A stretch of 64,000 nucleotides of DNA from Kumtagia ephedrae (lineage in GTDB: Bacteria > Pseudomonadota > Alphaproteobacteria > Rhizobiales > Rhizobiaceae): assembly GCF_003012745.1 (NCBI RefSeq), contig NZ_PXYK01000002.1, positions 1 through 64,000 of the forward strand. The letters are read 5' to 3'. Position numbers and translations under genes: made by a program. Of the stretch, positions 9,037-18,762 are shown piece after piece. The notes under the pieces were generated by a model that saw only the letters and a list, made by a program, of their open reading frames with translations, did not search any database and had not been told where the DNA came from. Positions within the stretch are counted from its first letter, which is position 1; every line of letters starts with the position of its first letter.

Positions 9037-9774
9037 TCAAAGCATCACGTCGCCGGAGTTCGGCCCGAGCGTCTGCCCGACGAACAGGCTGGCGGCAGGC
9101 GAAGCGAGGAAGGCGACCGTCTCGGCCACCTCCTCCGGCTCGCCGAAGCGGCCGAGCGGCAGCTGCGCCCGCTTGGTGGCGCGCCAGTCCTCGGAAAGCT
9201 CCATGACCAGCGGCGTGTTGATGGGACCGGGGGCGACGGCGTTGACGCGCACGCCGCGGGCCGACACCTCCCGCGCCAGCGCCTTGGTCATGCCGATGAT
9301 CGCCGCCTTGGCGCCGGAATAGTGGACGAGCTCGACCCCGCCGATCTGGCCGAGCTGCGAGGCGATGTTGACGATCACGCCCTTGCCCGCCGCGAGCATC
9401 GCCGGCAGCACCGCCCTGGTCACCAGGAAGGTGCCGCGCACATGCACGGCGAACATGCGGTCGAAATCCTCGACCTTCAGGTTCTCGAACAGCGCCTGGT
9501 GCGCGATGCCGGCATTATTGACCAGCAGCCCGACCTCGCCATGGGCGTCGAGCGCGGCCTCGTGGATCGCCGCTACATCCGTCTCCCTGGAGACGTCGCC
9601 AGCCCTGGCCGCCGCGACGCCGCCCTTTGCGCGGATGGCCGACGCCACCGCTTCGGCGCGCTCCGGGGAGAGATCGTTGACGAGGACGGCATAACCGTCG
9701 GCGGCGAGCCGCTCGGCTATGGCCTTGCCGATGCCGGAGCCGGCGCCGGTGACGATGGCGGAGACGGCGGCCAT
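9037..9774 (-). CDS. SDR-family oxidoreductase
   Basis: 245 aa classical SDR. VTGAGSGIG at the N-terminus, NNAG near 86-89, catalytic Ser139, Tyr152 and Lys156 (YSGAK), and late motifs AVAPGPINTP and LGPNSGDV, the latter replacing the usual VDGG. ATG at 9774 overlaps the permease stop by one base (TGATG); a GTG directly before it at 9777 is an alternative start. Paired with the adjacent SDR, it may catalyse consecutive oxidation steps on the imported compound (inference). Confidence 0.87.
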   Translation of the reverse strand: MAAVSAIVTGAGSGIGKAIAERLAADGYAVLVNDLSPERAEAVASAIRAKGGVAAARAGDVSRETDVAAIHEAALDAHGEVGLLVNNAGIAHQALFENLKVEDFDRMFAVHVRGTFLVTRAVLPAMLAAGKGVIVNIASQLGQIGGVELVHYSGAKAAIIGMTKALAREVSARGVRVNAVAPGPINTPLVMELSEDWRATKRAQLPLGRFGEPEEVAETVAFLASPAASLFVGQTLGPNSGDVML

Positions 9775-10619
9775 CACGCTTCCTCCTGGATGGCGACGCG
9801 CCTGGCCCTGCGCACCGACATCGCCATCAGGATGGCGTAGGTGCCGAGCAGCGCGAAGGAGAACAGCGTGGTGAGCACGCCGAAGGCAAAGACGTTCGGA
9901 TGCACCTCCACCGAGAAGGTGCCGTAGATGGCGAGCGGCAGCGTCAGGTCGCGGCCGGAGGCGAACAGCGTGCGCGAGAACTCGTCATAGGACAGCGTGA
10001 AGGCGAACAGCATGGCCGAGAGCACGCCCGGGAAGATCAGCGGGAAGGTGATCTTGCGGAAGGTGCGGGCCGGGCTGACGCCGAGCGACCACGATGCCTC
10101 CTCCACGCTCGGGTCGAAGCGGTTGAAGATCGCCAGCATCACCAGGAAGGCGAAGGGGAAGGTGTAGACGACGTGCAGAACGAAGGCCGTGCCCCACCAG
10201 TGGCGGTCGATGCCGAAGGCGTTGGCGACCAGCGCCATGCCGAGGCCGACCAGCACGCCCGGAACCATCATGCCGAGCACGATCAGGTAGAAGACGACGC
10301 CCGAGCCGCGGAACTTGCGGCGGAAGGCCTGCGCCGCGGTGACGCCGAGCACGGTGGAGACGACCATCGTCATCACGGCAAGCGTCAGCGAGCGGACCAG
10401 CGCCTGCTCGATCGGCAGCGGCGCGATGCGCGAGGGCGGCGTCAGGCCGAACAGGTGGCGGTACCAGTAGGTCGACCACTCGATGATCGGGAACTGCGGC
10501 CCGCCCTCCGGCCCCGTCTGGAAGGACAGGATGCCGAGCACGACCAGCGGCCCGTAGAGGAAGACGATGAACAGCGCCGTGTAGAGGCCGAGCCCGAACT
10601 TGATGCCGGTGGCGTTCAT
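9774..10619 (-). CDS. PotC-type ABC transporter permease
   Basis: 281 aa with about six hydrophobic segments, the first at residues 8-30. The cytoplasmic EAA loop is visible as EEASWSLGVSPARTFRKI before a proline-containing helix. It forms the inner-membrane channel with the other permease, whose stop precedes this ATG by 2 bp. The chosen ATG gives the normal N-terminus for the family (short tail, then YTALFIVFLYGPL); reading further upstream only enters the neighbouring gene in another frame. Confidence 0.92.
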   Translation of the reverse strand: MNATGIKFGLGLYTALFIVFLYGPLVVLGILSFQTGPEGGPQFPIIEWSTYWYRHLFGLTPPSRIAPLPIEQALVRSLTLAVMTMVVSTVLGVTAAQAFRRKFRGSGVVFYLIVLGMMVPGVLVGLGMALVANAFGIDRHWWGTAFVLHVVYTFPFAFLVMLAIFNRFDPSVEEASWSLGVSPARTFRKITFPLIFPGVLSAMLFAFTLSYDEFSRTLFASGRDLTLPLAIYGTFSVEVHPNVFAFGVLTTLFSFALLGTYAILMAMSVRRARRVAIQEEA

Positions 10620-10621
10620 GG

Positions 10622-11527
10622 TCAGAGCTCCTTCCTCAGATCGACCACCCGCAGCAGCGCCGCGACGACGATGCCCATCAGGACGGTGAGGACGACGCCG
10701 GCGACGGCGGCGAAGGCCCATTTGAGCGATCCGACCTGGGTCACGATGATGTTGCCGAGCAGGTTGACCTTGCGGCCGGAGAGCGCCGCGGCCGTGGCGA
10801 ACTCGCCCAGCACCATGACCGAGACGAAGATCGCACCGACGACCACGCCGGGCATGGACAGCGGCAGGATGATGGTGCGGAAGATGCGCCAGAAGCCGGC
10901 GCCGAGGTCCTGAGCGGCCTCCAGCACCGACGGGTCGATGCGGCCGAGCATGAAGGCGATCGGCCCGACCATGAAGACGCAGTAGATCTGCGTCATGCCG
11001 ATGATCACCGACAGTTCGGAGAACAGCAGCACCTCGATCGGCTGGTCGACGATGCCGAGATTCATCAGGATCATGTTGATCGCCCCCTCCTTGCCGAGCA
11101 TCGGCCGCCAGGCCAGCACGCGGATGAGGAAGGAGGTCCAGAACGGGATGACGCAGAGCACGAGCAGCGCGGTGGAGAGCGTCTTGTTCCTCACGAACAG
11201 GCCGACGAACAGGGCGGCGGGATAGCCGACGACGAGCGTGGCGACGAGCACGATCAGCCAGATACGGACCGTCGTCCACAGCGCGCCGATATAGGTGTCG
11301 CTGCTGAAGAAGGTGATCCAGCTCTTCAGCGTCAGCGTCGGCTCGATCTTGAAGGTCGTCTGCGTCCAGAACGAGACATAGACCATCATGGCGATCGGCA
11401 GCACCAGGAAGAGCAGCATCCAGATGACGCCTGGAGCGAGCAGCCAGAACGTCCGGTCCGACCGCTTCCCGTCCTGGCTGGCCGCTGCTTCGGCCGGTCT
11501 ATCTTGGCTCGTGGCAGCCATCGTCAT
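10622..11527 (-). CDS. PotB-type ABC transporter permease
   Basis: 301 aa, six hydrophobic segments (first FWLLAPGVIWMLLFLVLP) and an EAA loop LEAAQDLGAGFWRIFRTI. A hydrophilic Ala/Asp-rich N-terminal tail of about 25 residues precedes the first membrane segment. Start at the ATG with GGAG ahead of it; an in-frame start 11 codons upstream lacks a good ribosome site. It pairs with the downstream permease. Confidence 0.92.
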   Translation of the reverse strand: MTMAATSQDRPAEAAASQDGKRSDRTFWLLAPGVIWMLLFLVLPIAMMVYVSFWTQTTFKIEPTLTLKSWITFFSSDTYIGALWTTVRIWLIVLVATLVVGYPAALFVGLFVRNKTLSTALLVLCVIPFWTSFLIRVLAWRPMLGKEGAINMILMNLGIVDQPIEVLLFSELSVIIGMTQIYCVFMVGPIAFMLGRIDPSVLEAAQDLGAGFWRIFRTIILPLSMPGVVVGAIFVSVMVLGEFATAAALSGRKVNLLGNIIVTQVGSLKWAFAAVAGVVLTVLMGIVVAALLRVVDLRKEL

Positions 11528-11572
11528 TTCTCGTTCTCCAATGGGAGGCCGGCACCGCACGCCGCGCGGACA

Positions 11573-12646
11573 TCACGCGAAGACAAGGGAGTCCTCCTTC
11601 TTCCAGACGAGCGCATAGCGGCCGCGTTCCTCGTAGTTTTCCGGGGCGGCGTGGCTCAGATGGGTCTCCACTTCGAAGACGCGGCCGTCGTCGAGGGCGA
11701 AGAAGGAGTTGATCGCCGCACCCGAATACTCGCTGGCGACGAAGCTGCCCTCGATGCGGACCTCGTCGCCGGCGGGTGCCGCATCCTTCGGCCGGATCGA
11801 CACGCGGTCGTAGCGGATGGCGTAGGCGGGCTTGGCGGAGGGCTGACGGGCGTCGCCGAGCGCCAGCCGCCCGACCGGGCTGACGAACGCGTCGTCCGCC
11901 AATTCGCCGGAGAAGATGTTGAAGCAGTTGAGGAATCTTGCCACGTCCGGCGAGGCGGGACGGCTGTAGAGCGTGCCGGCATCGGCCGACTGGGCGATCC
12001 TGCCGCGGTCGAGCACGAGAACCGTGTCGCCCATGGCGAGCGCCTCGGTCTCGCTGCCGGTGACATGCAGGAAGGTGACGCCGCAGCGCTCGCGGATTTT
12101 CCGCAACTCGCCGCGCATGCGGGTGCGCAGATTGGCGTCGAGCGCGCCGAGCGGCTCGTCGAGCAGCACCATGCTGGGCTCGGTCACCAGCGTGCGGGCG
12201 AGCGCCACGCGCTGCTTCTGGCCGCCGGAGATCTGGGTGATCGCCCGGTCCTCGAGCCCGGCAAGCCCGACCAGCGCGATCATGTCGCGCACGCGGCCGG
12301 CGACGATCTTCACATCCGTCACCGGATCGACGACGCGGCTCTCAAGGCCGAAGGCGATGTTCTGCCTGACGCTCAGATGCGGGAACAGCGCGAAATTCTG
12401 GAAGACGAAGCCGATGCCGCGCTGGTGCGGTGGCACGCCGTCGATGCGGCGGCCGGCGAACAGGATCTGGCCGCCGTCCGCAGGCTCGAAGCCGGCGATC
12501 ACGCGCAGGAGCGTCGTCTTTCCCGATCCGCTCGGCCCGAGCAGCGACACATAGGCGTCGTTCGGCAGGGTGGCGTCGATTCCCGCAAGCGCGGGGACGC
12601 CCGCGTAGGATCTGTGGACGTTCTTCAATTGCAGGACAGCCGACAC
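11573..12646 (-). CDS. PotA-type ABC transporter ATPase, first gene of the operon
   Basis: 357 aa from a GTG preceded by ATAGGAG, the best ribosome site in the region; an in-frame ATG 11 codons further up and an ORF extension to 12853 are arginine-rich and unlike the family. Walker A GPSGSGKTT (37-45), FQNFALFP Q-loop, ISGGQKQR signature, MVLLDEP Walker B, and a C-terminal TOBE-like domain. The D-loop H-motif region reads THLHVTGSE instead of the usual TH(D/A)Q: HVTGSETEALA keeps the switch histidine (LHVT) but changes the following residues. Second ATPase of the operon, separated from the first permease by 45 bp. Confidence 0.88.
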   Translation of the reverse strand: MSAVLQLKNVHRSYAGVPALAGIDATLPNDAYVSLLGPSGSGKTTLLRVIAGFEPADGGQILFAGRRIDGVPPHQRGIGFVFQNFALFPHLSVRQNIAFGLESRVVDPVTDVKIVAGRVRDMIALVGLAGLEDRAITQISGGQKQRVALARTLVTEPSMVLLDEPLGALDANLRTRMRGELRKIRERCGVTFLHVTGSETEALAMGDTVLVLDRGRIAQSADAGTLYSRPASPDVARFLNCFNIFSGELADDAFVSPVGRLALGDARQPSAKPAYAIRYDRVSIRPKDAAPAGDEVRIEGSFVASEYSGAAINSFFALDDGRVFEVETHLSHAAPENYEERGRYALVWKKEDSLVFA

Positions 12647-12841
12647 GTCCGCTCCTATCCAGTCCGAGGCCAGGCGCATCGCGGCAATGCTCCGCCGCCG
12701 GGCGCATCGGCGCCCAGGCAAAGCGGCCAGCCTTCGCGCATCATCGGACGCGCATGACAGCGATGTTCCTTGGCTCCTCGCTTCGTTCCACCTGCAGCGC
12801 CTCTCCGGGCGCCTTGGCAGAAAAACTATCTCACGAATGAT

Positions 12842-12857
12842 TTTTGTATTCAATAGA
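12842..12857 (+). promoter_or_regulatory. Operator-like motif, copy 1 (TTTTGTATTCAATAG)
   Basis: TTTTGTATTCAATAG contains the half-palindrome TTG-N4-CAA, the form expected for GntR/FCD operators. This copy lies about 195 bp upstream of the GTG of the ABC operon. An identical 15-mer occurs 229 bp away, next to the regulator start. Two identical 15-mers within 230 bp in DNA this GC-rich are unlikely by chance. Confidence 0.6.
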
Positions 12858-13070
12858 CTTTTTTGTAGCGCAGGGCAGAAAATGCGGAGCCGTTTTCGTA
12901 AGCTACCGTCTCGTCATGCGCAGGCCGACGCCGCGACGAAAATCGCGCCAAGCACAGCGCATCTGTGCCGTTTGCCGCGATTCCGGGCAGCATTCGGCAG
13001 AAAAGTCGTAATCCTTAGGCAGCCAGTCCAGGCGGCTTCATGCCACGGGACTAACTCGTGCGCGTTTTCC

Positions 13071-13086
13071 TTTTGTATTCAATAGT
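13071..13086 (+). promoter_or_regulatory. Operator-like motif, copy 2 (TTTTGTATTCAATAG)
   Basis: Same 15-mer as at 12842, in the same orientation, about 43 bp before the proposed GTG of the double-winged-helix GntR gene. The position is suited to autoregulation by blocking the promoter of the regulator. Confidence 0.6.
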
Positions 13087-13128
13087 CATTTTATGGCATC
13101 CTTTCCTTTGCAAGGAGAATACGCCAGT

Positions 13129-14178
13129 GTGCGCGCGATCGAACGATGCGGACGCATGACGGGAACCATGGACGACGACCGCACAACCGCCGGCACGCAG
13201 AGGCGCTACGAGATCGCCGAAGACGTGCTGCGCGGCAATATCGAGGCCGGCATCCTGCCGCCCGGGCTGGTGCTTCTCGAAGGCCCGATCGCCGAGATCC
13301 TGCAGATATCGCGCGCACCGGTGCAGCGGGCGCTGCAGGCCCTCGAAGCGGAGGGGCTGATCCACCGCTTCGCCGGACGCGGCTTCCTGGTCGGCGCGCC
13401 GGGCAGCGCCATCGAGCCGAACAGGACGGAGATCAAGTCGCTCGGCCTGATCGTGCCGCGCCATGCCGACGAGGCACTGCAGAGCCGCTCCTCGTGGGAG
13501 CGGATCTACAACACGGTCGAGGCGGACGTCGCCGGATGCGTGATCTTCGGCCAGTACCGCATCATCGAGATGGAGCTCGCCAATCATTTCAACGTCAGCC
13601 GCACCGTGGTGCGGGACGTGCTGACGCGGCTGCGCGAGCGCGGGCTGGTGCGCAAGAACCAGAGCTCGCACTGGATCGCCGGCCCGCTGACGGCGCAGAC
13701 GGTCAAGGACCATTTCGCGCTGCGCAGGATGCTGGAGCCGCCGGCGATCCGCCTCGGCGCCGGCGCCATCGACCAGGCGCGGCTGGAGGCGCTGCTGGCG
13801 CGGCTGCGCCAGGCCGAGGGCGGCAGCGGCGGCGATTTCCTGCGCGAGGTCGAGGCGGTGCAGGCCGACTTCATCGAATGCTGCGTGCTTGCTGCCCCCA
13901 ACGAGCGGCTGCGCGACCTGGTGCGCAACAACCTTTTGCCGGTGACGGCCACCGAGCGGCTGCTGCGCCGGCTCGGCCTGCCGGGCGACCCGGCGATCAT
14001 CACGGAGCTCAGGCTGATCGTCGAACTGCTGCAGCGCGGCGCGACGGACGCGGCGGTCTCGATGATGGACACGCATCTCGAAGCGTCGCTCAACCGGACC
14101 ATCGCGCAGATGAAGATCGTCGCGATCATCCCGCGGCCGGGCGCGACGGCCGCCTATCTCACGCCGGTGCTGGACTAG
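13129..14178 (+). CDS. GntR-family regulator with two winged-helix domains
   Basis: 349 aa from a GTG with AAGGAG 11 nt upstream (13112-13117); in-frame ATGs at 13156 and 13168 are alternatives, while the ATG at 13093 lies within the AT-rich control region. Residues about 27-89 form one GntR winged helix (RYEIAEDVLRGNIEAGILPPG ... ISRAPVQRALQALEAEGLI ... GRGFLVG). Residues about 121-183 form a second one (IYNTVEADVAGCVIFGQYRI ... FNVSRTVVRDVLTRLRERGL). A helical FCD-like ligand domain follows to the end. Ordinary FCD regulators have one winged helix and about 220-250 aa, so this is a duplicated-DNA-binding-domain variant. It is divergent from the 12-gene ABC operon and probably controls it. 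Confidence 0.85.
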   Translation: MRAIERCGRMTGTMDDDRTTAGTQRRYEIAEDVLRGNIEAGILPPGLVLLEGPIAEILQISRAPVQRALQALEAEGLIHRFAGRGFLVGAPGSAIEPNRTEIKSLGLIVPRHADEALQSRSSWERIYNTVEADVAGCVIFGQYRIIEMELANHFNVSRTVVRDVLTRLRERGLVRKNQSSHWIAGPLTAQTVKDHFALRRMLEPPAIRLGAGAIDQARLEALLARLRQAEGGSGGDFLREVEAVQADFIECCVLAAPNERLRDLVRNNLLPVTATERLLRRLGLPGDPAIITELRLIVELLQRGATDAAVSMMDTHLEASLNRTIAQMKIVAIIPRPGATAAYLTPVLD

Positions 14179-14248
14179 GGTCCGCAGCGCGCAGACAGGC
14201 GCGAAAGGCAGCGGGCGAAGCGGAGCGTGTCGCATCGCCCTCTCCCGC

Positions 14249-15220
14249 TCACGCCAGCGCCACGTGGAGCGCGTCGAGCGCGGCGCGGCGGGCCTTTCGC
14301 GCCGCCAGCGCCTCTTCCATCGTCACCTCGACGAAGCGTGTCGGCGTGTGCGGCTGCAGTTGCCCGATCAGGTCCATGTCGGCCGAGATCACCGTGCCGA
14401 CCATGAAGTAGCCGCCGCCGGAGACGGCGTCGCGGTGCAGGATGATCGGCTCGGTGCCGCCCGGCACCTGGATGGAGCCGTAGGGATAGCAGCTGTCGAC
14501 GATGTTGGAGGGGTCGGAGCCGGCGCCGAAAGGCTGCTCGCGCTCGACGAAGTCGAGTTTTCTGCCGCCCTTGAAGCGGTAGCCCATGCGGTCGGCCTCA
14601 TTGGCGACCTTCCACTCGTCGGCGAAGAAGTTTTTCTGCGATTCCTCGGTGACGCGGTGCCAGTACAGGCCGGGCAGCACGCGCAGCTCGACCGGCATGC
14701 TCGGCGCGCGGCGGAATTTTTCGCGGAGCGAGCGCCCCTCCGCGGCGAGGCTGCCCTTGCCGACCGGCAGTTCGTCGCCCGCCGCCAGCGGCCGGCCCTT
14801 GTAGCCGCCGAGCGCGCCGATCGGATAGGTGGAGCGGCTGCCGAGCGCCACCGGCACGTCGATGCCGCCGGAGACGGCGATGTAGATGCGGGCGCCCGAC
14901 TTCAGGAAGTCGAAGGTGAGCGTCTGGCCGGCCTTGACCTTGAACGCCGTCCAGCCAGGCTGCGCCACACCGTCGACTTTGGCCGGCATGTCGGCGCCGG
15001 TCACGGCGACCAACCCGTCCTCGGTGAATTCGAGTTTCGGGCCGATGAAGACGGCTTCCAGGCCGGCCGCGCCCTCGTCATTGCCGACGAGCAGGTTGGC
15101 GGCGCGCAACGCGTAGCGATCCATGGCGCCGCCGACCGGGATGCCGAGATGGAAATAGCCGGGCCGGCCGAGATCCTGGACGGTGGTCGCCAGACCGTGA
15201 TGCACAACCTTAATTGCCAT
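14249..15220 (-). CDS. pxpC: Biotin-dependent carboxyltransferase-like / 5-oxoprolinase subunit C
   Basis: 323 aa, AHS2/KipA family (IKVVHHGLATTVQDLGRPG at the N-terminus, then GIPVGGAMDRYALRAAN and FGAGSDPSNIVDSCYPYGS). PxpC works with PxpB and PxpA in ATP-dependent opening of 5-oxoproline; the same fold forms the carboxyltransferase half of urea carboxylase. The ATG overlaps the pxpB stop by 11 bp. Last gene of the pxpA-accB-accC-pxpB-pxpC operon. The substrate may be a lactam other than 5-oxoproline. Confidence 0.88.
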   Translation of the reverse strand: MAIKVVHHGLATTVQDLGRPGYFHLGIPVGGAMDRYALRAANLLVGNDEGAAGLEAVFIGPKLEFTEDGLVAVTGADMPAKVDGVAQPGWTAFKVKAGQTLTFDFLKSGARIYIAVSGGIDVPVALGSRSTYPIGALGGYKGRPLAAGDELPVGKGSLAAEGRSLREKFRRAPSMPVELRVLPGLYWHRVTEESQKNFFADEWKVANEADRMGYRFKGGRKLDFVEREQPFGAGSDPSNIVDSCYPYGSIQVPGGTEPIILHRDAVSGGGYFMVGTVISADMDLIGQLQPHTPTRFVEVTMEEALAARKARRAALDALHVALA

Positions 15221-16084
15221 TGAGCACGCCCTCGAGCTTGGCATTGTAGCCGTCGATGTCACGGCGGAATTCGCGCAGGTCGAAGCTGACCTCGCGGATC
15301 GGCGGCGCAAAGCGTCCGCCGGCGACGTCCTCGACGGCCTGGTCGTAAGCGTCGCGGCCGATCGCCTTGAACTTGACGATGTCGCCCGGGCGGAAGAACA
15401 CCATGAAGTCGCGGAGGTAGCTGGTGGTCTGCGTCGGGTCGAAGATCGGCATCGGCGTGATGCCGAACATCTGGTAGCCGCCGGCGCCGCGTACCGAATA
15501 GATGCAGCCGAAGCAGCCGCCATGCCCGACCGTCAGCTTCGGCGTGTCGGTGCGCGGGCGCAGGTATTTCGGCACCTGGATCTGCCGCTGCCGCTCGACC
15601 ATCTGGTACATGAACGGCAGGCCGGCGACGAAGCCGACCATGGAGACAAACCAGGGCGAGCCGGAATGGGCGGCGACGAAGTCGTCGACCGAGCCGTAGT
15701 CGTTGATGCGCGCGGCGTAGTCGAGGTCGGTGCCCGACGGATCCTGGTGCCGCTCGCGAAAGCGCATCAGCGTCTCATGCGTCCACGGATCGTTGTAGAA
15801 GACCGGGATCTCGACGATGCGCGTATGGATGACCGGCTCGGCCTTCTCGGCCGCCTGCTCGATCGCCTTGACTTCCTTGAGGATGTCGTCCGGGCTGATC
15901 ACGTCCGGGTCGAACTTAACCTGGAGCGAGGCGTTGGCCGGGCAGATCTCCGTGACGCCCCTGATGCCGCTGTCGCGAACCCCGCCGGACATGGACAGGC
16001 TCTTGAAGAAGGCGTCCAGCGACATCTCCTCGCTGCATTCGACGAACAGGTGCTCGTCGCCGCCGAAGGAATAACGAACGCCCA

Positions 16085-16085
<1 letters not shown>
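15210..16085 (-). CDS. pxpB: 5-oxoprolinase subunit B / KipI-AHS1 family
   Basis: 291 aa; AHS1 (KipI) domain with VRYSFGGDEHLFVEC at the N-terminus and GHGGCFGCIYSVRGAGG plus FRPGDIVKF late. The insertion between them (WFVSMVGFVAGLPFMYQM) matches the 'GFxPGFPY'-type region of KipI proteins but with variant residues. Start ATG overlaps the accC stop by one base (TGATG). It forms a complex with PxpC; in urea-carboxylase-like enzymes the AHS1/AHS2 pair transfers the carboxyl from carboxybiotin. Confidence 0.86.
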
Positions 16086-17466
<1,381 letters not shown>

Positions 17467-17470
<4 letters not shown>

Positions 17471-17709
17471 GCCTCGACCTCGGCGATGACCTGGCCGGCC
17501 ATGATCGGCTCCTCATTGTCGAGCAGGAAGCGGATCGCCTTGCCGTCGACGCCGGCCGAAACCTCGTGAAAGGTCTTCATGACCTCGATCAGGCCGATGG
17601 TGTCGCCGCTCGCCACCGCATCGCCGTCGACCTTGAAGGCCGGCGCGTCGGGCGACGGCGACCGGTAGAACGTGCCGGGCATGGGCGCTCTGATCTCGTG
17701 CTTGCTCAT
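17467..17709 (-). CDS. Minimal biotin carboxyl carrier protein
   Basis: 80 aa, consisting only of a biotinyl domain: APMPGTFYRSPSPDAPAF then IEVMKTFHEV, with Lys45 as biotin-accepting residue. The usual flanking motif is AMKM; VMKT is typical of carrier proteins in such clusters. It lacks the long Ala/Pro-rich N-terminal half of housekeeping AccB (about 150 aa). It lies 12 bp after pxpA and overlaps accC by 4 bp. It would carry carboxybiotin from AccC to the PxpB/PxpC transferase-like pair. Confidence 0.9.
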
Positions 17710-17721
17710 CTACAAGAATCC

Positions 17722-18492
17722 TCAGGTAGCGATCGTGGAAACGGGCGCGATGCGGATTCCCGCTGCCTTCAGCGCCTCGCGCATGCGGCTGGCGATGTCG
17801 AAGGCGCCCAGCGTGTCGGAATGGAAGCAGACGGATTCGAAGGCGATGTCGATGTCGTTGCCGGTCACGGTGCGGACCTTGCCCTCGGTGCAGGCGCGCA
17901 CGACCTTCTGTGCGATCTGCTTCGGGTCGGGGCGCCCGGCATCGCGGGTGAACACGATCGAGCCGGAATCGTCGTAATCGCGGTCGGCGTAGAACTCGCG
18001 GATGACCGGCTGGCCGACATCGCGCGCCGCCTGCCAGGTGGCCGAGCCGCCCATGCAGAAGATGAACGTGTTGGGCTGCACGGTACGCATGTATTCGACG
18101 AAGATGCGCGACAGCTCGGCATTGACTGCCATCTCCATGTAGAGCGCGCCGTGCGGCTTCACATGCTGCAACTGCGCGCCATGCCGCCGCGCGAATTCCT
18201 TCAGCGCGCCGACCTGGTAGACGATGTCGTTGACCAGCTCCTTGCCGGTGCCGGCGATCCTGCGCCGCCCGAACCCCTGTAGGTCGGGATAGCCGGGATG
18301 CGCGCCGACGCCGACACCGTGGCTGACGGCCAGCCGCACCGTCTCGTCCATCAAATTGGGATCGCCGGCATGGAAGCCAGCGGCGATGTTGGCGGAGCTG
18401 ATCAAGGGCATCAACGAGGCGTCGTCGGTATCGCCGATGCGCCAGCGGCCGAAAGCCTCCCCCATGTCGCAGTTGATGTCGACGGAACGCAC
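17722..18492 (-). CDS. pxpA: 5-oxoprolinase subunit A (LamB/YcsF family)
   Basis: 256 aa. Opening motif [12 protein letters not shown], then [37 protein letters not shown] and [10 protein letters not shown] are diagnostic of the YcsF/PxpA family. In characterised systems PxpA with PxpB and PxpC cleaves 5-oxo-L-proline to glutamate using ATP. First gene of the five-gene minus-strand operon, divergent from the LysR gene across 270 bp. The fusion of this set with biotin carboxylase and carrier suggests that carboxylation activates the lactam (inference). Confidence 0.9.
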   Translation of the reverse strand: MRSVDINCDMGEAFGRWRIGDTDDASLMPLISSANIAAGFHAGDPNLMDETVRLAVSHGVGVGAHPGYPDLQGFGRRRIAGTGKELVNDIVYQVGALKEFARRHGAQLQHVKPHGALYMEMAVNAELSRIFVEYMRTVQPNTFIFCMGGSATWQAARDVGQPVIREFYADRDYDDSGSIVFTRDAGRPDPKQIAQKVVRACTEGKVRTVTGNDIDIAFESVCFHSDTLGAFDIASRMREALKAAGIRIAPVSTIAT

Positions 18493-18762
18493 TGACCACC
18501 TCTGCTGCTTGCGACACGGCCGGCAGCCGGCGCTGCATCGGAGAGGCAGGCTAGGAGATCGAGAGTGGTTTGAAAAATTCTATCTTTTGCCCCATGGTAT
18601 AAAAAATTCAGAACGGGCGCGGGCAGGCCGCCGCCGATATAGGCAGTTCGAAGTCAGGCGCTTAGGCGAGAACTGCCCAGGTCGCAGGCATAGGACCCTG
18701 TCCACGGCGATCACCAATTCTGATATTTCGAAGATGCTGTTCAGTTTTTCGGAAAGCTTTGG
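18493..18762. promoter_or_regulatory. Divergent pxpA / LysR control region
   Basis: About 270 bp with AT-rich stretches at 18570-18612 and 18717-18755 in otherwise GC-rich DNA. An AAAAATTC element occurs twice, at 18573-18580 and 18602-18609, 29 bp apart in the same orientation. A definite T-N11-A LysR box could not be assigned by eye. The layout is that of a LysR gene controlling its divergent operon. Confidence 0.45.

Larger units (their letters stand above)
12647..13128. promoter_or_regulatory. Divergent promoter region between ABC operon and GntR regulator
   Basis: About 480 bp without a credible gene. The half next to the regulator is visibly less GC-rich than its surroundings (runs of T and A at 12838-12870 and 13066-13095) and carries two copies of the same 15-bp motif, listed separately. 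The remainder shows nothing I can name. This layout fits a shared control region where the regulator controls itself and the divergent 12-gene operon. Confidence 0.65.
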
